Below, piece after piece: positions 1 to 13,300 of a DNA stretch of 64,000 nt. This DNA comes from Paramecium tetraurelia (lineage: Eukaryota > Ciliophora > Oligohymenophorea > Peniculida > Parameciidae). The position numbers and the translations under genes are program-made. Numbering within the stretch: position 1 is the first letter of the stretch; each line of letters opens with the position of its first letter. The DNA lies in NCBI RefSeq assembly GCF_000165425.1, contig NW_001799634.1, forward strand, positions 125,328 through 189,327. The letters are read 5' to 3'. The notes below the pieces were generated by a model. That model had not been told where the DNA came from, made no database searches, and was given only the letters and a program-made list of their open reading frames with translations.

Positions 1-2427
1 TAATCTAGTTAGATAGGTTTTAACCTATTAAATATTTGATTTGATTCCTTTAAACTCAGGTAATTTTATTGATGCTGTGATATTTTTATTAAACACCATT
101 AATTCTTCATACATATCTTGTATTTCATTTCCAATAATTGAATTTGCAATTAAAATGCAATATGATTAGATTTGAGAATCATCATATTCTGGTTCATTTT
201 GAGAATGGGTTGATACTTTAATGACTTAAGAGGGTTGTATTTTTGCACAATCTAAAACATCGCTGGTATACAACATCTCATCATCCCATTCTAATTATTC
301 ATATATCAATTTTTAGTTGTCTTCTTTTTAGTATTGAGGAGGAGATGGGGAAGGAGAAGATTTTGGTACCTTTCTGATATTTTATGATTCACAAATAGGA
401 GAACTATAATTCATAGTGGCAGTATCAAAATTATTAGTCTTACCTATTTTTGTTTGAGGTCCTGAATTAATTTCTCTGATCAATCTTATGTTACTTATAG
501 TTTCACTTGAGAAGGAAGACGTTAATTACTAATTATTCAATTTAGACATAAATAACAGATCCTTTTAGGTTTTGATAAAGGATTCATATAGACCTTTCCA
601 TCCAATTTCAATGTTAGATTTCTACTATTTAAACTCATCTTTTTCTTTTGTGACCCACTTTTCAATTTTGAATTTTTATTTTTCGAATGTCTTTAAACTG
701 ATTTACTTTTATTGCAAAGCTTCATGAATATTTTTCAATTCGTTCTTATGTCTTTCTTCAATGGCTGTTTCTCTCATTTTGATTAATTTCTTCATATTTT
801 CTGGATTGAGAAGTTCTCTAAATTTTTTTGATGCAAAATCATAAAATGGATTCTACTCAAATAAGGAAGCATCTTTATTCACAGGAGACTAATTCTGTGA
901 TAATTTAATTAGATTCTCTGATCCCATAGCTTATCTGATTTCACTCATCTTAAAAGATTTTTATTATGATTCCTTTTCTGTATTATCTATAATAGTTTCT
1001 CCATCAATATCTTTTGCAATTTACAAAGTGAATGTCTTCAAATCTTGAAGAACTTCCTTAATATTTTATTTAGATCCCTTTCTTTAAAGTTATGAGATCT
1101 GTTCTAACATAAGATGCCATTGTTATTTTTACTTCTAGATGATTATGCTATGAAGGGATTTGTCTTAAAACAGCTTCTTAACAGATGATACCTTTTATGA
1201 ACTGAAATGACTTTATTTATCCTCATCCCAATCCAATTAATGAGCAACAAAGTTGAAACCATTTGAAATATTTCTCTTTTAAGAAGACTTTAATCCACTT
1301 TATTCCTTCTCTAATTAAACAGATTAACTAATAGGTTCTAAATAAGATTATGCTTAATTCATTGATGGTAATTGATTCATTTCTTCCTAATCAACAAAGT
1401 TCTTATAATATTCTAAAACATGTCTTGTCTTATACCCTCTCCAAACTTTTTGAATAACTATTGCTGCCTTGAGAATTTGAGCCATTTCCTTTTCTAGGTT
1501 TCCCAATTCTTGTATTTATTATTCCTCTTCTTCGTCTAAGGATGGCTCTGAAATAACAATATTTTGTCTCTTTGTGCTTTTTTGGATTGAATCCATTTAA
1601 GAAATGCCCTCTTAATCACTATCCAATACCAGGTCAAAACAACTTTAATTATCTCTAGTGTCTCCGTTGATTTAAGCATATCTATTGGCTATATTTTGAT
1701 ACTAAATAACTAATTCTCTTTTCTTTTCATCCAAGGATGATTTAGGTCTTTTCTTTTTATGGAAAGACACTGATTTCCTGTGAATCACTTACGTTGTATT
1801 ATTTCGATCTATAGAGTATTATAATATTTGATTTACATTTAATAAATTCGTTTAAATTTTATAGGTTTTGTTAGATTTTGATTTATTTTTCGAGTTCTTG
1901 TTATTTTTTGAATTGCAATTCAAATTAGACTTGTCTTCGTTTCCATTCTTTATATATTCGAATTTCGTGTAATTGTTAGTCATTGAATTTTGGTTAATTG
2001 AACATTTGTTCCTCATCCTCATTGATCTTTTACTCTAAAGGAATAATTTAATTCAAGATTACTACTATGAATCATCTATTAGATTTTCTTCTTAGGCAGA
2101 TGATTCAAAAACGAGACTCCTAATATTTCTCTACGATCTTATTTTGGATCTTCAATTTTGATTTTCCTGGTTTGTTCTTGATGTAATAGGCCATCTCTCT
2201 TAGCCACTTGAGCATAGATGTAATTCTTGAGTCTTTCTTAGTTCAATCCCCAAGGAATGGGAGAACTCGTTGTTTATTTGGATTTGTTTAATTTCTTCTT
2301 CTTCTTTTTTTTTGGTTCTCCATTGCAGACTTTTTCTGCTTTGCTTTTGACAGCTCTCTAGTTTATAAATGTAACTCTACTTTTTCTTCTCTAGATTCAG
2401 ATTAATGTTGATGTTGATACCTGACAT
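1..2427 (-). CDS. IQ-motif protein, partial (3' end beyond left edge)
   Basis: A minus-strand gene reads as one protein only with TAA/TAG as Gln and several short introns. The start is ATG at 2427. Two clean introns are visible: one near 2032-2059 (GTAATC...TTTAG) and one near 1807-1834 (GTAAATC...CTATAG), each moving the frame onto the next open stretch. The N-terminal part is Lys/Gln/Glu-rich. The middle, near 1450-1500, carries AAIVIQKVWRGYKTRHVL, a good IQ calmodulin-binding motif. Helical, coiled-coil-like sequence follows and the frame stays open to base 1. The likely role is a calmodulin-regulated cytoskeletal or scaffold protein, which is inference from one IQ motif. The join between the first exon and the second is not settled: the obvious 30-nt intron after ATGTCAG leads into the wrong frame. 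Confidence 0.75.
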
Positions 2428-2503
2428 TTTTATAAAATATACAATTTGAATTATTGAGATGAAATTTGAAATATATATATTTAATTTATAATTTTATTTC
2501 TAA

Positions 2504-5500
2504 TCATTGTTGTTTGATGGCATCTGAGTTTGGATAATGAATCATTATTAGTTCTTGATCGGCTGATTGCATCATTTTGATTATCCAAAGAGATACGCCT
2601 CCTTCTTTGATGGTCATCATAAAGAGGATCATAATTACAATCAGGTTATATACCAGATTGTCATACACAATCGAACTTGCCAAGAAAAAGGTAATTGTGG
2701 TTAAATTGTATTCATTTCCATCTGTTATGTAGTAAACTACTCTATAGATACTTAAACCAATTATAGCCAGTGATAGAATGGTCACGATTAGTTTCAGAAT
2801 AATGAACTTTTGGTTCTTCAATGGGATATTCATCAAAAATGTATAGATAGAAAATGCCAATGGAGTTAATAGAAATACTAGGGCTAATTGATAGTTAAAT
2901 TAAAAGTAGATGTATGTAATGAAAATGGATAACTGAATGAACAAGAACCTGAGCACATAATTGAAATAGGAAATCTTCCTGTAGGCTTCATCTCTATAGA
3001 AGATACTTACCAAAGTATGGAAGTTTAAAAGAATTAGCTTAAATTTCTTAAATGAGGTAGGCTTTGTTATGTTTCTCAATGATGGTGAGTGCTATTCATC
3101 TTGATGCTTGCTTTCTTTAAAATTGAAGATCTCGCTCTTCTTCATATCTGGAGTCTCTTCTTTTTGATTGGTGATGATAATTTCCGATTAGGATTTCTTA
3201 TGATTATAGACTTTTGCAAATTGAGTATCCTTGTAATGAGCAAAGAAGGCAAATAATAAAGTGATAGATCCTATGCATATTAAATAAATAAAGAATGGTT
3301 CTGATATTAATAAAGTGTCAGAAGTATTATCTAGTTTTGAATTGTTATTACTATTATTAGTTGTATTAGTATTAGTATTTGTATTTGTATTATTTGTATT
3401 ATCTGTACTATTATTATTATTATTATCAGTGTCATCAGTATCATCTGTAGTTGAATTTGAATTATTATTTGTATTGTTGTTATTCGTATTGTTATCTAAT
3501 GTACTATTAATAACGATTGTAAATGGATTAAAATAAGAAATCTTACATGAAATTGCAGATTTATTGATTAGTGTTGTTTCTATATCTTTAGATGTCCAGA
3601 TCTCAAATAATTTTTAAATACAAATTGTCCTCTTATTTGCATAATCTTCGTCAACTATAAAGGTGTAAGTGTATGGTTATAGCATTACGGCATTTATTTT
3701 TGTTAATTCATCAATCACTCTCAAATAGATTACTTCAGCTCCAAATGAATCACTCTTAGGGAAGCTCTCCTCATTCAAGTAGGGATTCACAATGAATTTA
3801 TTAAAGTAGTACTAGTAACTTGATGAATCTTCGACGGATTCCAATAATCTAAACACAGTCTCCTCCTTCAAAATGTTTCCTGCAATCTCATTTATAACTT
3901 TATAACTCGCCTTCTTCACCTGTAGTGTTGCTTAATCATTCTCAATGGTAAAACCATCACTGTTCAATAAAGTTAGATCAATTAATTGAGTTTTGAGATT
4001 CTCTATGTATCCCAAAACCTGTTCATTGGTGGTGTTGAAATACTCGCTATTGGAAATTAAGGACGAGAACAAATCAAAGTATTTGTAATAGTTATTGATA
4101 TAACTTTGTTATTACAAGGTGCTCTGAGAATCTAATTGCAAAGCCTTGAGTTTTTCAAAATTGGATTAGATGATACTATCGAAAGAATCCAGAGAATATA
4201 ATTGAACCTTAAATTATTTACTCACTTCTTTGTCATTAATCAGTTAAATCATTTGATTGAGTATTAGATTTTATTGATCTATTGGTAGATCATTTTATGC
4301 TATCAAATCATTCTTTCTAATTAAATCATATTTGAATTATGAGCAATTATCCATTTGCACAACTCTACTGACTACTAGATCTTAAGTCTAGAGTGTATCT
4401 TCGATGTTTTCGGAATGATCTATCATTTAAGTCAATAGAGTTTAATTGATTTCAAAATTCTTAGTGATAACTATAGGAGTAGTAAGATTTGAGATTCCGT
4501 CCCTCTTATCTTTGATCATGAACACTAAGAAAGATGTGAAATTCACAGATTATTTTGGACCAACAAATGGTAATTTGAATAACATTGTGCTATTCGATTA
4601 ATAATCCAAGATATTGATATTGTTGATGAACTTTCCAATTGAGAAATCGTAATCATACATGTCTTTGTCATTGTAGAGTAACACTTTATATTCTAAGGGT
4701 TGATCCTCGTCTTCACATTAAGCGATACTTATATTGACATAGGTTTTAAGTTCATAGATGATATCGCCAGGGTTGTTGAAAACTAATGAGCAATTCATTG
4801 GAGGCAAGTTATAGGTTAGAATAATGCTTCTTAATGAAGGCATGACGTAGGTTGGATTGTAGACTGATGTTCTCAGTGTGATTTCATTACCTTTAATCGA
4901 ATTGAGATCGGAGAAATAATCTAGCAACCTAAATTTAAAGGTTAGACTGTAAAATTTGAATGATTTAACCGAGACCTGATCGTAAATGATAGTGGCTGAA
5001 TAAAATAGGTTGTCTGGATTGGCTAAGGAGTATGAAAATGCCAATTAGACTTCATCATAATAGTTAAATGTTTTAGCCATTGTCTCTGCTTCCTCTGTTT
5101 CATTTGCTGATTGCAACTAAGGAACATCAACTTCAACTATTTGAATCATTGATTTGCCGGTAGCTTATTTATTTCCCTTTGTGGATGATGCACTAAAGAC
5201 ATAAGAATTATATTGGCTGAGTTCGTTGGCATATATGGTCACAGATTTACCATTTGGGTATTTGAGGAGTTTACCATACAAATCTAAACATTCATAACCT
5301 TTCAAAACATCAAAACATGTCCAAGAAAATACATATTGAAATGGATCTGATTCTTTGGGATTGATATCTTAATCTATTGCTGAGGCAGTCAAAATAACTA
5401 TGGCCACATCACCAACTTGTCTATTTCCACCACTTACTTTTATGACCAAGGTACCTTCTGATATTTCTTGATTCAAAAATACGGTAGTTGATAGTAACTA

Positions 5501-8500
5501 TGAAGGAACACTGATTGTAACAGTGATATTATTAGACCCAACTTCAAGAATGTAAGGATCGATGGGAACTTCAAAGTCGAAAGCAGAACTCATCTAAAAG
5601 AAGAATGCCTAGTTGTATTCAGCCAATGTGAGTGTATCCAATTTAATCAAAACATGGACTGTGTCGCTCATCTCTGTAGTCAGAGTACAATTTGTATAAA
5701 TGAATGTAAAATTGAGCTAAGTGGTCTCATATCTATAGAAGGTATTCTGTACATCAGGTATCTATATACTTACCTGAGCAGGTCCTAAAGTTTGGATGAA
5801 GTATGTATTCTATGCATCTAAGGCCAAGAAATTTCGTAAATGGATGTCGAATGAAAAGGTTGTATATGGTTTTAAAACTAATCTAGGAATTGTGATGTTA
5901 GTGTCAGAGGTCTTAGCTGGAGTGATTGAATTAATAATGGTATCTAACTGAGCATTCACATAATTTGCAGGTTGAGTCAAAGTCCAACTAAAAACATCTA
6001 GATTCCTGCTTCCAGTATTACCAAGACTGTACTTGATGACTACTGGCTCACAAATTGTTTTAGGCTGTTGAGCCACAAAGTTAATGTATGGTAGATTCTC
6101 TTCATTCGAAACAGCTGGATCGATTATTAAGTTGCTGGGTTAAAAGACAGAGAAACCTGTAGTACATATTTTCAATTTGAAACCAGTTCCAAAAGCGAAG
6201 GAGTGTCCAATATTGATAGTAGAATACTTGCCAAGTGTTACAATAATTGTAGTATCATCGATTATGCAGATGGGATTCGTGCCTAGAGTAGAGAGAGAGG
6301 ATGCCTAGAAGTACTGATCACAACCTGTTTTGGTTGGATCAAGTAAATCCAAAGGTCCTCCAAAATCAATTTTAATTTTATACAATCCTGAGGTTAGGAT
6401 AGAATATGGCACACCCATATTACAATTAGTACAAAACACAGATCCAACACTCTTTCGAGAGTAACCATCCTTACATATGCATTTACCAACAAATGGACCA
6501 TTCATATTACCTTTGCAACTTATACATCCATTTGAATCACAATCTCCACATTCAAAGGCACATTTAATACATTAACCTGAATAATCAAAGTAGCCAGATG
6601 GACATGTGCAAAAAGGTGGATTTTCTCTGATTCCTGAACATGTAATGCATTTATCTGCAATTTCTGAACAAGTTGTACAAACATCACTACAAGGTTAACA
6701 AATTGGACTGAGATTATCATAGAATCCATCAGGACAAGTACATTAAGGTACATTTTGTCTTCTATCTGCACAAGTTGTACAAATGTTATTTACACATAGT
6801 TCACATTTATAATTGCATTTGGGACAATCATTTGAAACGCCATCTTCATAATAATAGTCAGGACATCTACAAACAGAAGTGAATCTATTTCCTCTACAAG
6901 TTACACAATTGTCAGCTTGTACTTTACAAGTTGCACATTTATGATCGCAAGGTAAACAATTTACAGTTCCAACATCATAATACCCTTTTAAACAAGTGCA
7001 TTAAGGTTTATTTTATTATCTTGATGGTTAGCAAGTAAGACAATTGGATGATTGGAGAGCACATGTTGCACATTATGGATCACAAGGAATAGATATTGCT
7101 ATCAAAGGATGGCATTCAACTCCGGTTAATGTATATCCAACACTACAACTGGTTACACATTGCATTCTCTCAATATATACTGGACATGTCAAACAATCAT
7201 AGCTTGATCCTCCTTAACAGGTAAGACAAGAGGAATGACAAGGCATGCAGGCTTAATATGTGTCTGAGGCATAGGTTCCATTTGGACAAACAGTTAAACA
7301 TTTACTTTAATAGATATATGATGTAGTTGGACAAGTAGTGCAATTATCAAACAAAGGACCGTAACAAGCCAAACATGTTGGATCGCACTATGTACAAATA
7401 TTGGCAGCTGCTCCATAATATCCCTCTGGACATTCAGGTAAACAATTATTAAAATAGAAAAAGTAACTACTTGGACAAGTCAAGCAATCATCAGTATCTG
7501 GGCCAGAGCAGGTTTTGCAAATAAAATTACATTTCTAACATTTTCTATCATCATTAGATTTGTAATAACCATCGTAACATGAACTAAGACATTGGCCATC
7601 TTAAAAGAAATAACCAGATTAACATAATTTACAAGAACTTGAAACACAAACATCACAGTTATCAATACAAAATTCGCAAGTAAATGTTTGAATATTCCCT
7701 TAATAAGATGGTGGACATGTATCATAACATTATCCATTCAAAATATATTTTTGTGTACTGCATTATGTGCAATCATAGATATTTGTACCTACACAAATAT
7801 CGCAATTTAGAGCACAAGATTAACATATTCCATTAACTGCCACTGTTCCAATTGGACAAATTGGATAACATTTTCCTGAAAACTACAATAATCCTCCACT
7901 GCAAGTTAAGCACTAATAATTTTCACCTCCTGTACATTCAATGCAAGCAGCATTACACTTCAAACATTTTTGAACGTATTGATTAGGATACATATTGGAT
8001 GGACAAGTCTCAACACAAAAGTCATTATATAAATAATATCCAGCAACACAAGTTTAACAAACTGTTGGTGAAGTGCAAAATTAACAACCTTGATAACAAG
8101 GAGCACAGAATTTACCAGATGGATAATATCCTTCTTTGCAAACCTTATAACAGATTCCCGTTACTGAGGAAGAATCCAAAACCAACATATAAGTATTATC
8201 AGGACAAATTTTACATTATGTGAAAAGAGGATTGTTGCACTCCTTACATGTTTGATGACACTTTTTGCATGATCTGGTAACATCATCACCATAGTATCCA
8301 GTATCACAAGGAGAGATACACAATTTTGAGATTCTTGACATATAAGTATTTGCCTAACAAAGAAGACATTATGATTCCGAGCAATTTTCACATTTTGGAT
8401 CAGGACAAGGAGTGCAATCTTTATTTAATCTGTATGTTTTGATAGGACATGCTAGTAAGCATTAGTTGAATAGTAAATCATATCCAGGATCGCAGCTTGT

Positions 8501-10178
8501 ACATTTAGATTGAGTATCAGCACATGTCTTGCAACTAATCTATTGAAAAGTTATAGATTAATATTACATCACACATGACACAGAGAGTTCTGTCAACAGT
8601 CTATTGAATTGTGTAATAATTGGAGGGACAACTCAGAACTGCTTGGTTATCTGGCATAATCATGTATGGTTTTTTGAAGGTAAGACAATCTTTATCAGTA
8701 CGACCCGAACAAGTCAAACAACATGGTAGACAATCTAATCATTTAATGATGCTATATATACTCTCGCATTTAACTGCTGCTGTATTCTCAAACTGATATG
8801 AATAGATACAAGTTTAACATTTGTTATTTATGTCAAAACCGTATTTACATAACTAACATTTTCCTTTGACATCAGTTGCATCGTAAACACATTTGGCACA
8901 TCTATAATCACAAGCTTTAATATAAGAAAAAGTCCTTACCTTTGCAGGTATGGTCTACTAGATCCTCGTAATACTACTCATTACATTGGCAGGTGACTAG
9001 ATTTCTGTTGTCAACACTCGAACAAGCATCACATGTTCCTTCAGCCTTACAAGCTTAGCAGTATTATGGACAATTCTTAGAAAGCAGATAAAAGTTTGTG
9101 ATTCCCAGATCAATTGGAGTAGTTATTTAAATGGTTATTTAAAGATTTGTATTTTCATGATTGACTTCGTAATCCACAAAATAAACTGAATCGGTTCCAC
9201 TATTCCCATAGAGATTACCTGCTTGTATTCTGGATATGGAAGTATCAGGAATCACAATGGAACCTGAGGGACCGTTTATTGTGATTATTAAATTTGCTGA
9301 TGTTAATATTGTTGATGTATCAAATGCATAAACGTAAAAACTGAGTTTAATTTTGTAATGAATATCTAAAGTTTACGTAAATGTTATGGTTCCTGTGTTC
9401 CATCTTCTGTATCCTCCGATGATGAAATTGGCAGCAGAGCCCCCAAAAGTAAGTAAATCATATTTTTAAGAGCTGATTGCATTTATACTAGTATAACTGA
9501 ATTTGGGCAAAACAGTGTTTGGATTCTGTGAGGGTGAAGTAAAATAATAAAACTATTGGTTCTAAACATAAGTATATGGTGATGCAACTGTGGGACCAAT
9601 TTCATAAATTAACACTGGGCCCACATAGATTGTTTTCTTTTTTGTATTATTGTTAAGAGTTGGGATACTGATCACTAGCTTCAATATGTAGTCTGAACCG
9701 CTTGTTAGAAGTGTGGTTTTTAGTACCTAAACTTTAAAAACCAGGACTTTAACACTACATATTAATATTTCAAATTTACTTAGATAATGAGCAATAGGAC
9801 TCTATCAATTGAGTTGTAGTTGTTAATTATTGCGTCGTTATTGTTGTTGTACCACTTTTTATCGCCAGAGAATCTCCCTCCCAAGTTCCTGCAACAATTA
9901 TTTTAATATATATCTCATGGTCTTTGTTATTAACTACATATTAATTAGATATTGATTTTGCCAAATCACTAGTTATGGTAACATAAGGTTGTTTTAAGGA
10001 TGAACACATTGTTGCTGTGATAGCTAGAGCCGCAGATGCTTCATCTACCCAAGTGTGAGCCCCCGTAGTTACTAAATCAGATTTTACCAATGTATACGAT
10101 TAAGTCATGACTAAAATTAATGTCTATGATATGGTTACCTTAATATAGATTTGTTATCAAGATAAACAAGAATTTCAT
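2504..10178 (-). CDS. Giant REJ/furin-like membrane protein, paralog A
   Basis: This is the first of three paralogs (about 2,500 residues). The start at 10178 gives a signal peptide beginning MKFLFILITNLYQ. It is set by a 28-nt intron at 10111-10138 (GTAACC...TTTTAG) that joins it to the long frame. Reading N to C: a beta-rich region with GTW-type repeats (10.1-9.1 kb); a cysteine-rich furin-like array (about 9.1-6.5 kb); and an REJ-type ectodomain at about 5.2-5.5 kb with GGNRQVGD, an SxxDxD-like stretch, FSWTC and a downstream Cys. Then come a helical juxtamembrane region, a weak GPS-like site (IWTSKD...ISCK near 3.54-3.62 kb), an Asn/Thr-rich stalk, one membrane segment (about 3.25-3.31 kb), a charged loop, and several C-terminal membrane helices. 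The stop TGA is at 2504-2506. It is probably a cell-surface or ciliary-membrane receptor-like protein. No PLAT domain was noticed. Introns beyond the first were not all mapped. Confidence 0.8.
3310..3525 (-). repeat. Asn/Thr/Ser codon repeat in the stalk of paralog A
   Basis: On the coding (minus) strand this stretch encodes alternating Asn, Thr and Ser with some Asp, made of AAT/AAC/ACT triplet repeats. It lies between the GPS-like site and the first membrane helix, so it looks like an extended hydrophilic stalk. The Val/Leu-rich plus-strand reading is only its shadow. Confidence 0.8.
6480..9080 (-). repeat. Furin-like cysteine-rich array of paralog A
   Basis: The translation shows dozens of units of about 45-60 residues with CxxC, CxxCxxC and C-x-G-Y/F spacing (for example CxNCxxxCxTC and CPxGYY). 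These are typical of furin-like or growth-factor-receptor Cys-rich repeats. On the DNA they appear as regularly spaced aca/gca blocks on the plus strand. The likely role is extracellular and disulfide-rich. Confidence 0.85.
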
Positions 10179-10372
10179 TAAAAATAATTATTAATTAAAA
10201 TCTAACTCTAGAAAATCAGATAATAAATTCTAAATTAATTCGCAATTCAGCAATTTACGTTTTAATAATAAGGCTCGATCTTTTTCATATTCTATGATTT
10301 TTAAATTAATTAATTAATTATATATATATAAATGTTATTTAGATAAATTATTTCAATATATTATCTTATTCC

Positions 10373-13300
10373 TCAATTTTATCTTATATTATCTGCTAAT
10401 CCAAATAAAAACTCCTTTGTTTTTTCATCCAATATCTTCTTTAAAATCGTTTAAAGGATTGGAATTCTTATTATGTCCATGTGTATGAAATAAGTAACTA
10501 ATAAGGATAATGGACTATAAATTAAATTATCTGCAACAAATGCCCCTATGAAGATTAGACTCATTTAATTTGACTACTCTATTTAATTCATCAACACTAA
10601 ACCGGATAACATAATGTAGGAAATAAAAGCAGCTCCACCAATCATTATCATAACTCCAATCATTCTTACCATCTTAGATTTATTAGATAATGTTTTTTCT
10701 AACACAATCTAATAAACCTTATTTGCAGGTGCTGTTAAAGCGGATATAGCAATTGTAAAACTTAAGTTATTGGGTTGCTAAAATAAAAATATCAAAGCAA
10801 TTCCACCTAGAAAACTTACATAAACGATTGATGCTCTCAAACTTCTTGGTTTGATAGGATCATCTTTATAAATTATTTGTAGAATTTGATGGAAATATTT
10901 GAGAAACTCAATGAATGCTTTAAAATTTGAGATTAGCTTTCTGTATAACATACTTTTAAGTCCAATATCTTAAATTGTTAGTTACCTTTACAATTTCTAA
11001 CCCTTAGATTGTTCCTCCTCCTGTTTAAGAGGTTCCTCTTATTTAACAAGCTCCTCTTATTTATTGAATAATCCTTGTTTAATAATTCTTGTAGATTGCA
11101 ATACTTAAGATTGACTGAATAGCGAATCAATTTTATTAAGATTGTTGTTTAACTTTTCTTCAGGTTTAGTTTCTAAAGTAGCTTATTTAATATTCTATTA
11201 GTTTTGTGAGGAGGTTATTGGTTTTAATTTATTGAAAATAATTGCCCCATAAGAGAGTCCTGTTCCAAACATGTTTCTTTTAAATAAAGGTATGTTATGT
11301 TAATATTCAATCGATGAGTCTCTCAACTACCCAGTCTTAGTATATTTTGAATCTGCTCTTTTGATTAATTTATTTTGGACTGTATTTTTGCCTTCAAGTT
11401 AATTTATAACTTATTCTTATTGAATATGTATTTAGGAAAAAATTTAATTATCTACTTTTATTCCCCAATAGACAATTGTGAGATATAAACCTGTGATTCC
11501 AATATAAAAGTAAAAAATGATTGTCTAATAAAATGGAAATGTTGCAAAGGCATCTAGGGTGTTAGATGAAAAAACTTGGCTTCCTTTATCTATAATTTAT
11601 TCAATGGATTCCATAACTGTTGTAGGACTCAATTCATCGCATTTGCAAATGACTTCCAAATCCTTTTTAACTGTTTTGCAGATATCAGCAGCCCAAGTCC
11701 CATTTTATAATTATGAAACACATTTCAGAGATGTGTTAGACTCTAAGGTCCTAACTTTAGGAATGGAAAATGAAACATCCTCTCCCAACTTGGAATTTCT
11801 ACTACTTCCAGTTTCCTATAATTTTGGATCCACTACTTAATACCCAGAGGTGTTTTTTGGAAATTGGGGTGTAGGATAGAATGGATTATCTTTGAATCTA
11901 GTAATCGAAAACTTGTAATAATTTGTAGCAGCCTTGTATATATTAGTCACTTCTTGACTATCTCCTATTGGTTATCCAAAAGATGAGTTTAGACCTACAA
12001 TCAATTCTACTTATTTTTTAGTAACAAATCCAAAGTCCAGATTCACTGAATTCTAAATCATTTTGTACAGAGGTTCATTAACAACACTAATAGATTGTAA
12101 ATGAACTTGCATTTAGTTCAAAAGATACTATAAGTAATCTGAAGTAACATTTTAAATCACCTTAAAATTGATACCACATGATAAGATATCTGCAAAACTA
12201 TAGTACTACCTAATATACTCATTTTTGTCAAGGTTCTACTCTGAAGTCAGTTGACTTTGCTTTTACAGACTAAAATAGCGAGACAGGATTGAGAATGCTT
12301 TCAATGTTCTATAATTGACTTGACCCAGCAAGAGTGATTCATTTATGGACATTAATGATACATTCTAACTTAGAAGATTCGAAATAGATCGATATAAGGG
12401 TTCTGTTTGATTGGCCAATAGTGTTTAATTAACATCAATTGAAAGTAATTCTTTGTATAAGTTTTCCTTATATTGAGTGAATGATTTGAGTTACTTCAAT
12501 CTCTCAGTAATAAAAACGTAGCCAATTAACTACTCATCAAAACTTTTGAGTTTAGATTAATATTCTTTGAATGTACTCTCATCTATGCTTTTGAATTCCC
12601 TTACATTGACGGATAATGTCAAATTCACTATGCCTTGTTTTGTATTTTTAATATTGAACACTAATAAGGGCTCGGCCTCATAATAGTAGGGTAAAATCAA
12701 CTTAAAATGATTTGAATATTGAAAATCGCTCAGCATAACAAAGCTATGGAATTTAGCGGTAATCAGTTCTTACTTGTAGGTGGATTGATTAGGAAAGAGT
12801 TGCACACCGTAAAAAAGAATGGGATTAGCATCCCGACAACCTGTTATTGAAATGCTCAATTCGTCTAAGAATTCTACATAACTTTCAGGAAATTAATAAG
12901 ATAATGAGCAATTTTAAGGAGGAATATTAAGATTTAATACTTAAGTATTGACTGATGGAAGTATAAATCGAGGATCATAGACTGATAGTCTAAGTTTTAC
13001 TGTGTTTGCTTCGCCAAACTCTAAGTCAGTGAAGTGATCTTACTCCCTATATTTGAATTGTAGATAATAGAACTCAAACGTGTTAACAACTTTTTAATCA
13101 TAGATTACAGCTCCTGCATACATCAATAAGTCAGGATTCACTCCAGGGTATTGTACTGTGAATATAAGTTCGTCATAATAATTATACAACTAGTCCTGAG
13201 TTGAACCATATACGATTAAACTTGGGAGATCTATTTCTATAAACTAGATAGAGACTGTTGTAGAGTATTTGCTATCCTATTTAAAAATACTAACTTCGAA

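Noticed and set aside
2019-2427. A separate small upstream gene ending in TGA that overlaps the IQ gene by ATGA
   Set aside because: A 28-nt intron (GTAATCTTG...TTTAG) joins it to a clearly coding frame of the IQ gene, so it is the 5' part of that gene.
3315-3536. Plus-strand Leu/Val-rich ORF resembling a membrane protein
   Set aside because: It is the antisense of the Asn/Thr-rich stalk repeat in paralog A.
6480-9080. CRISPR-like regular spacing
   Set aside because: The periodicity comes from Cys-rich protein repeats of uneven length in a eukaryote, not from identical direct repeats with spacers.
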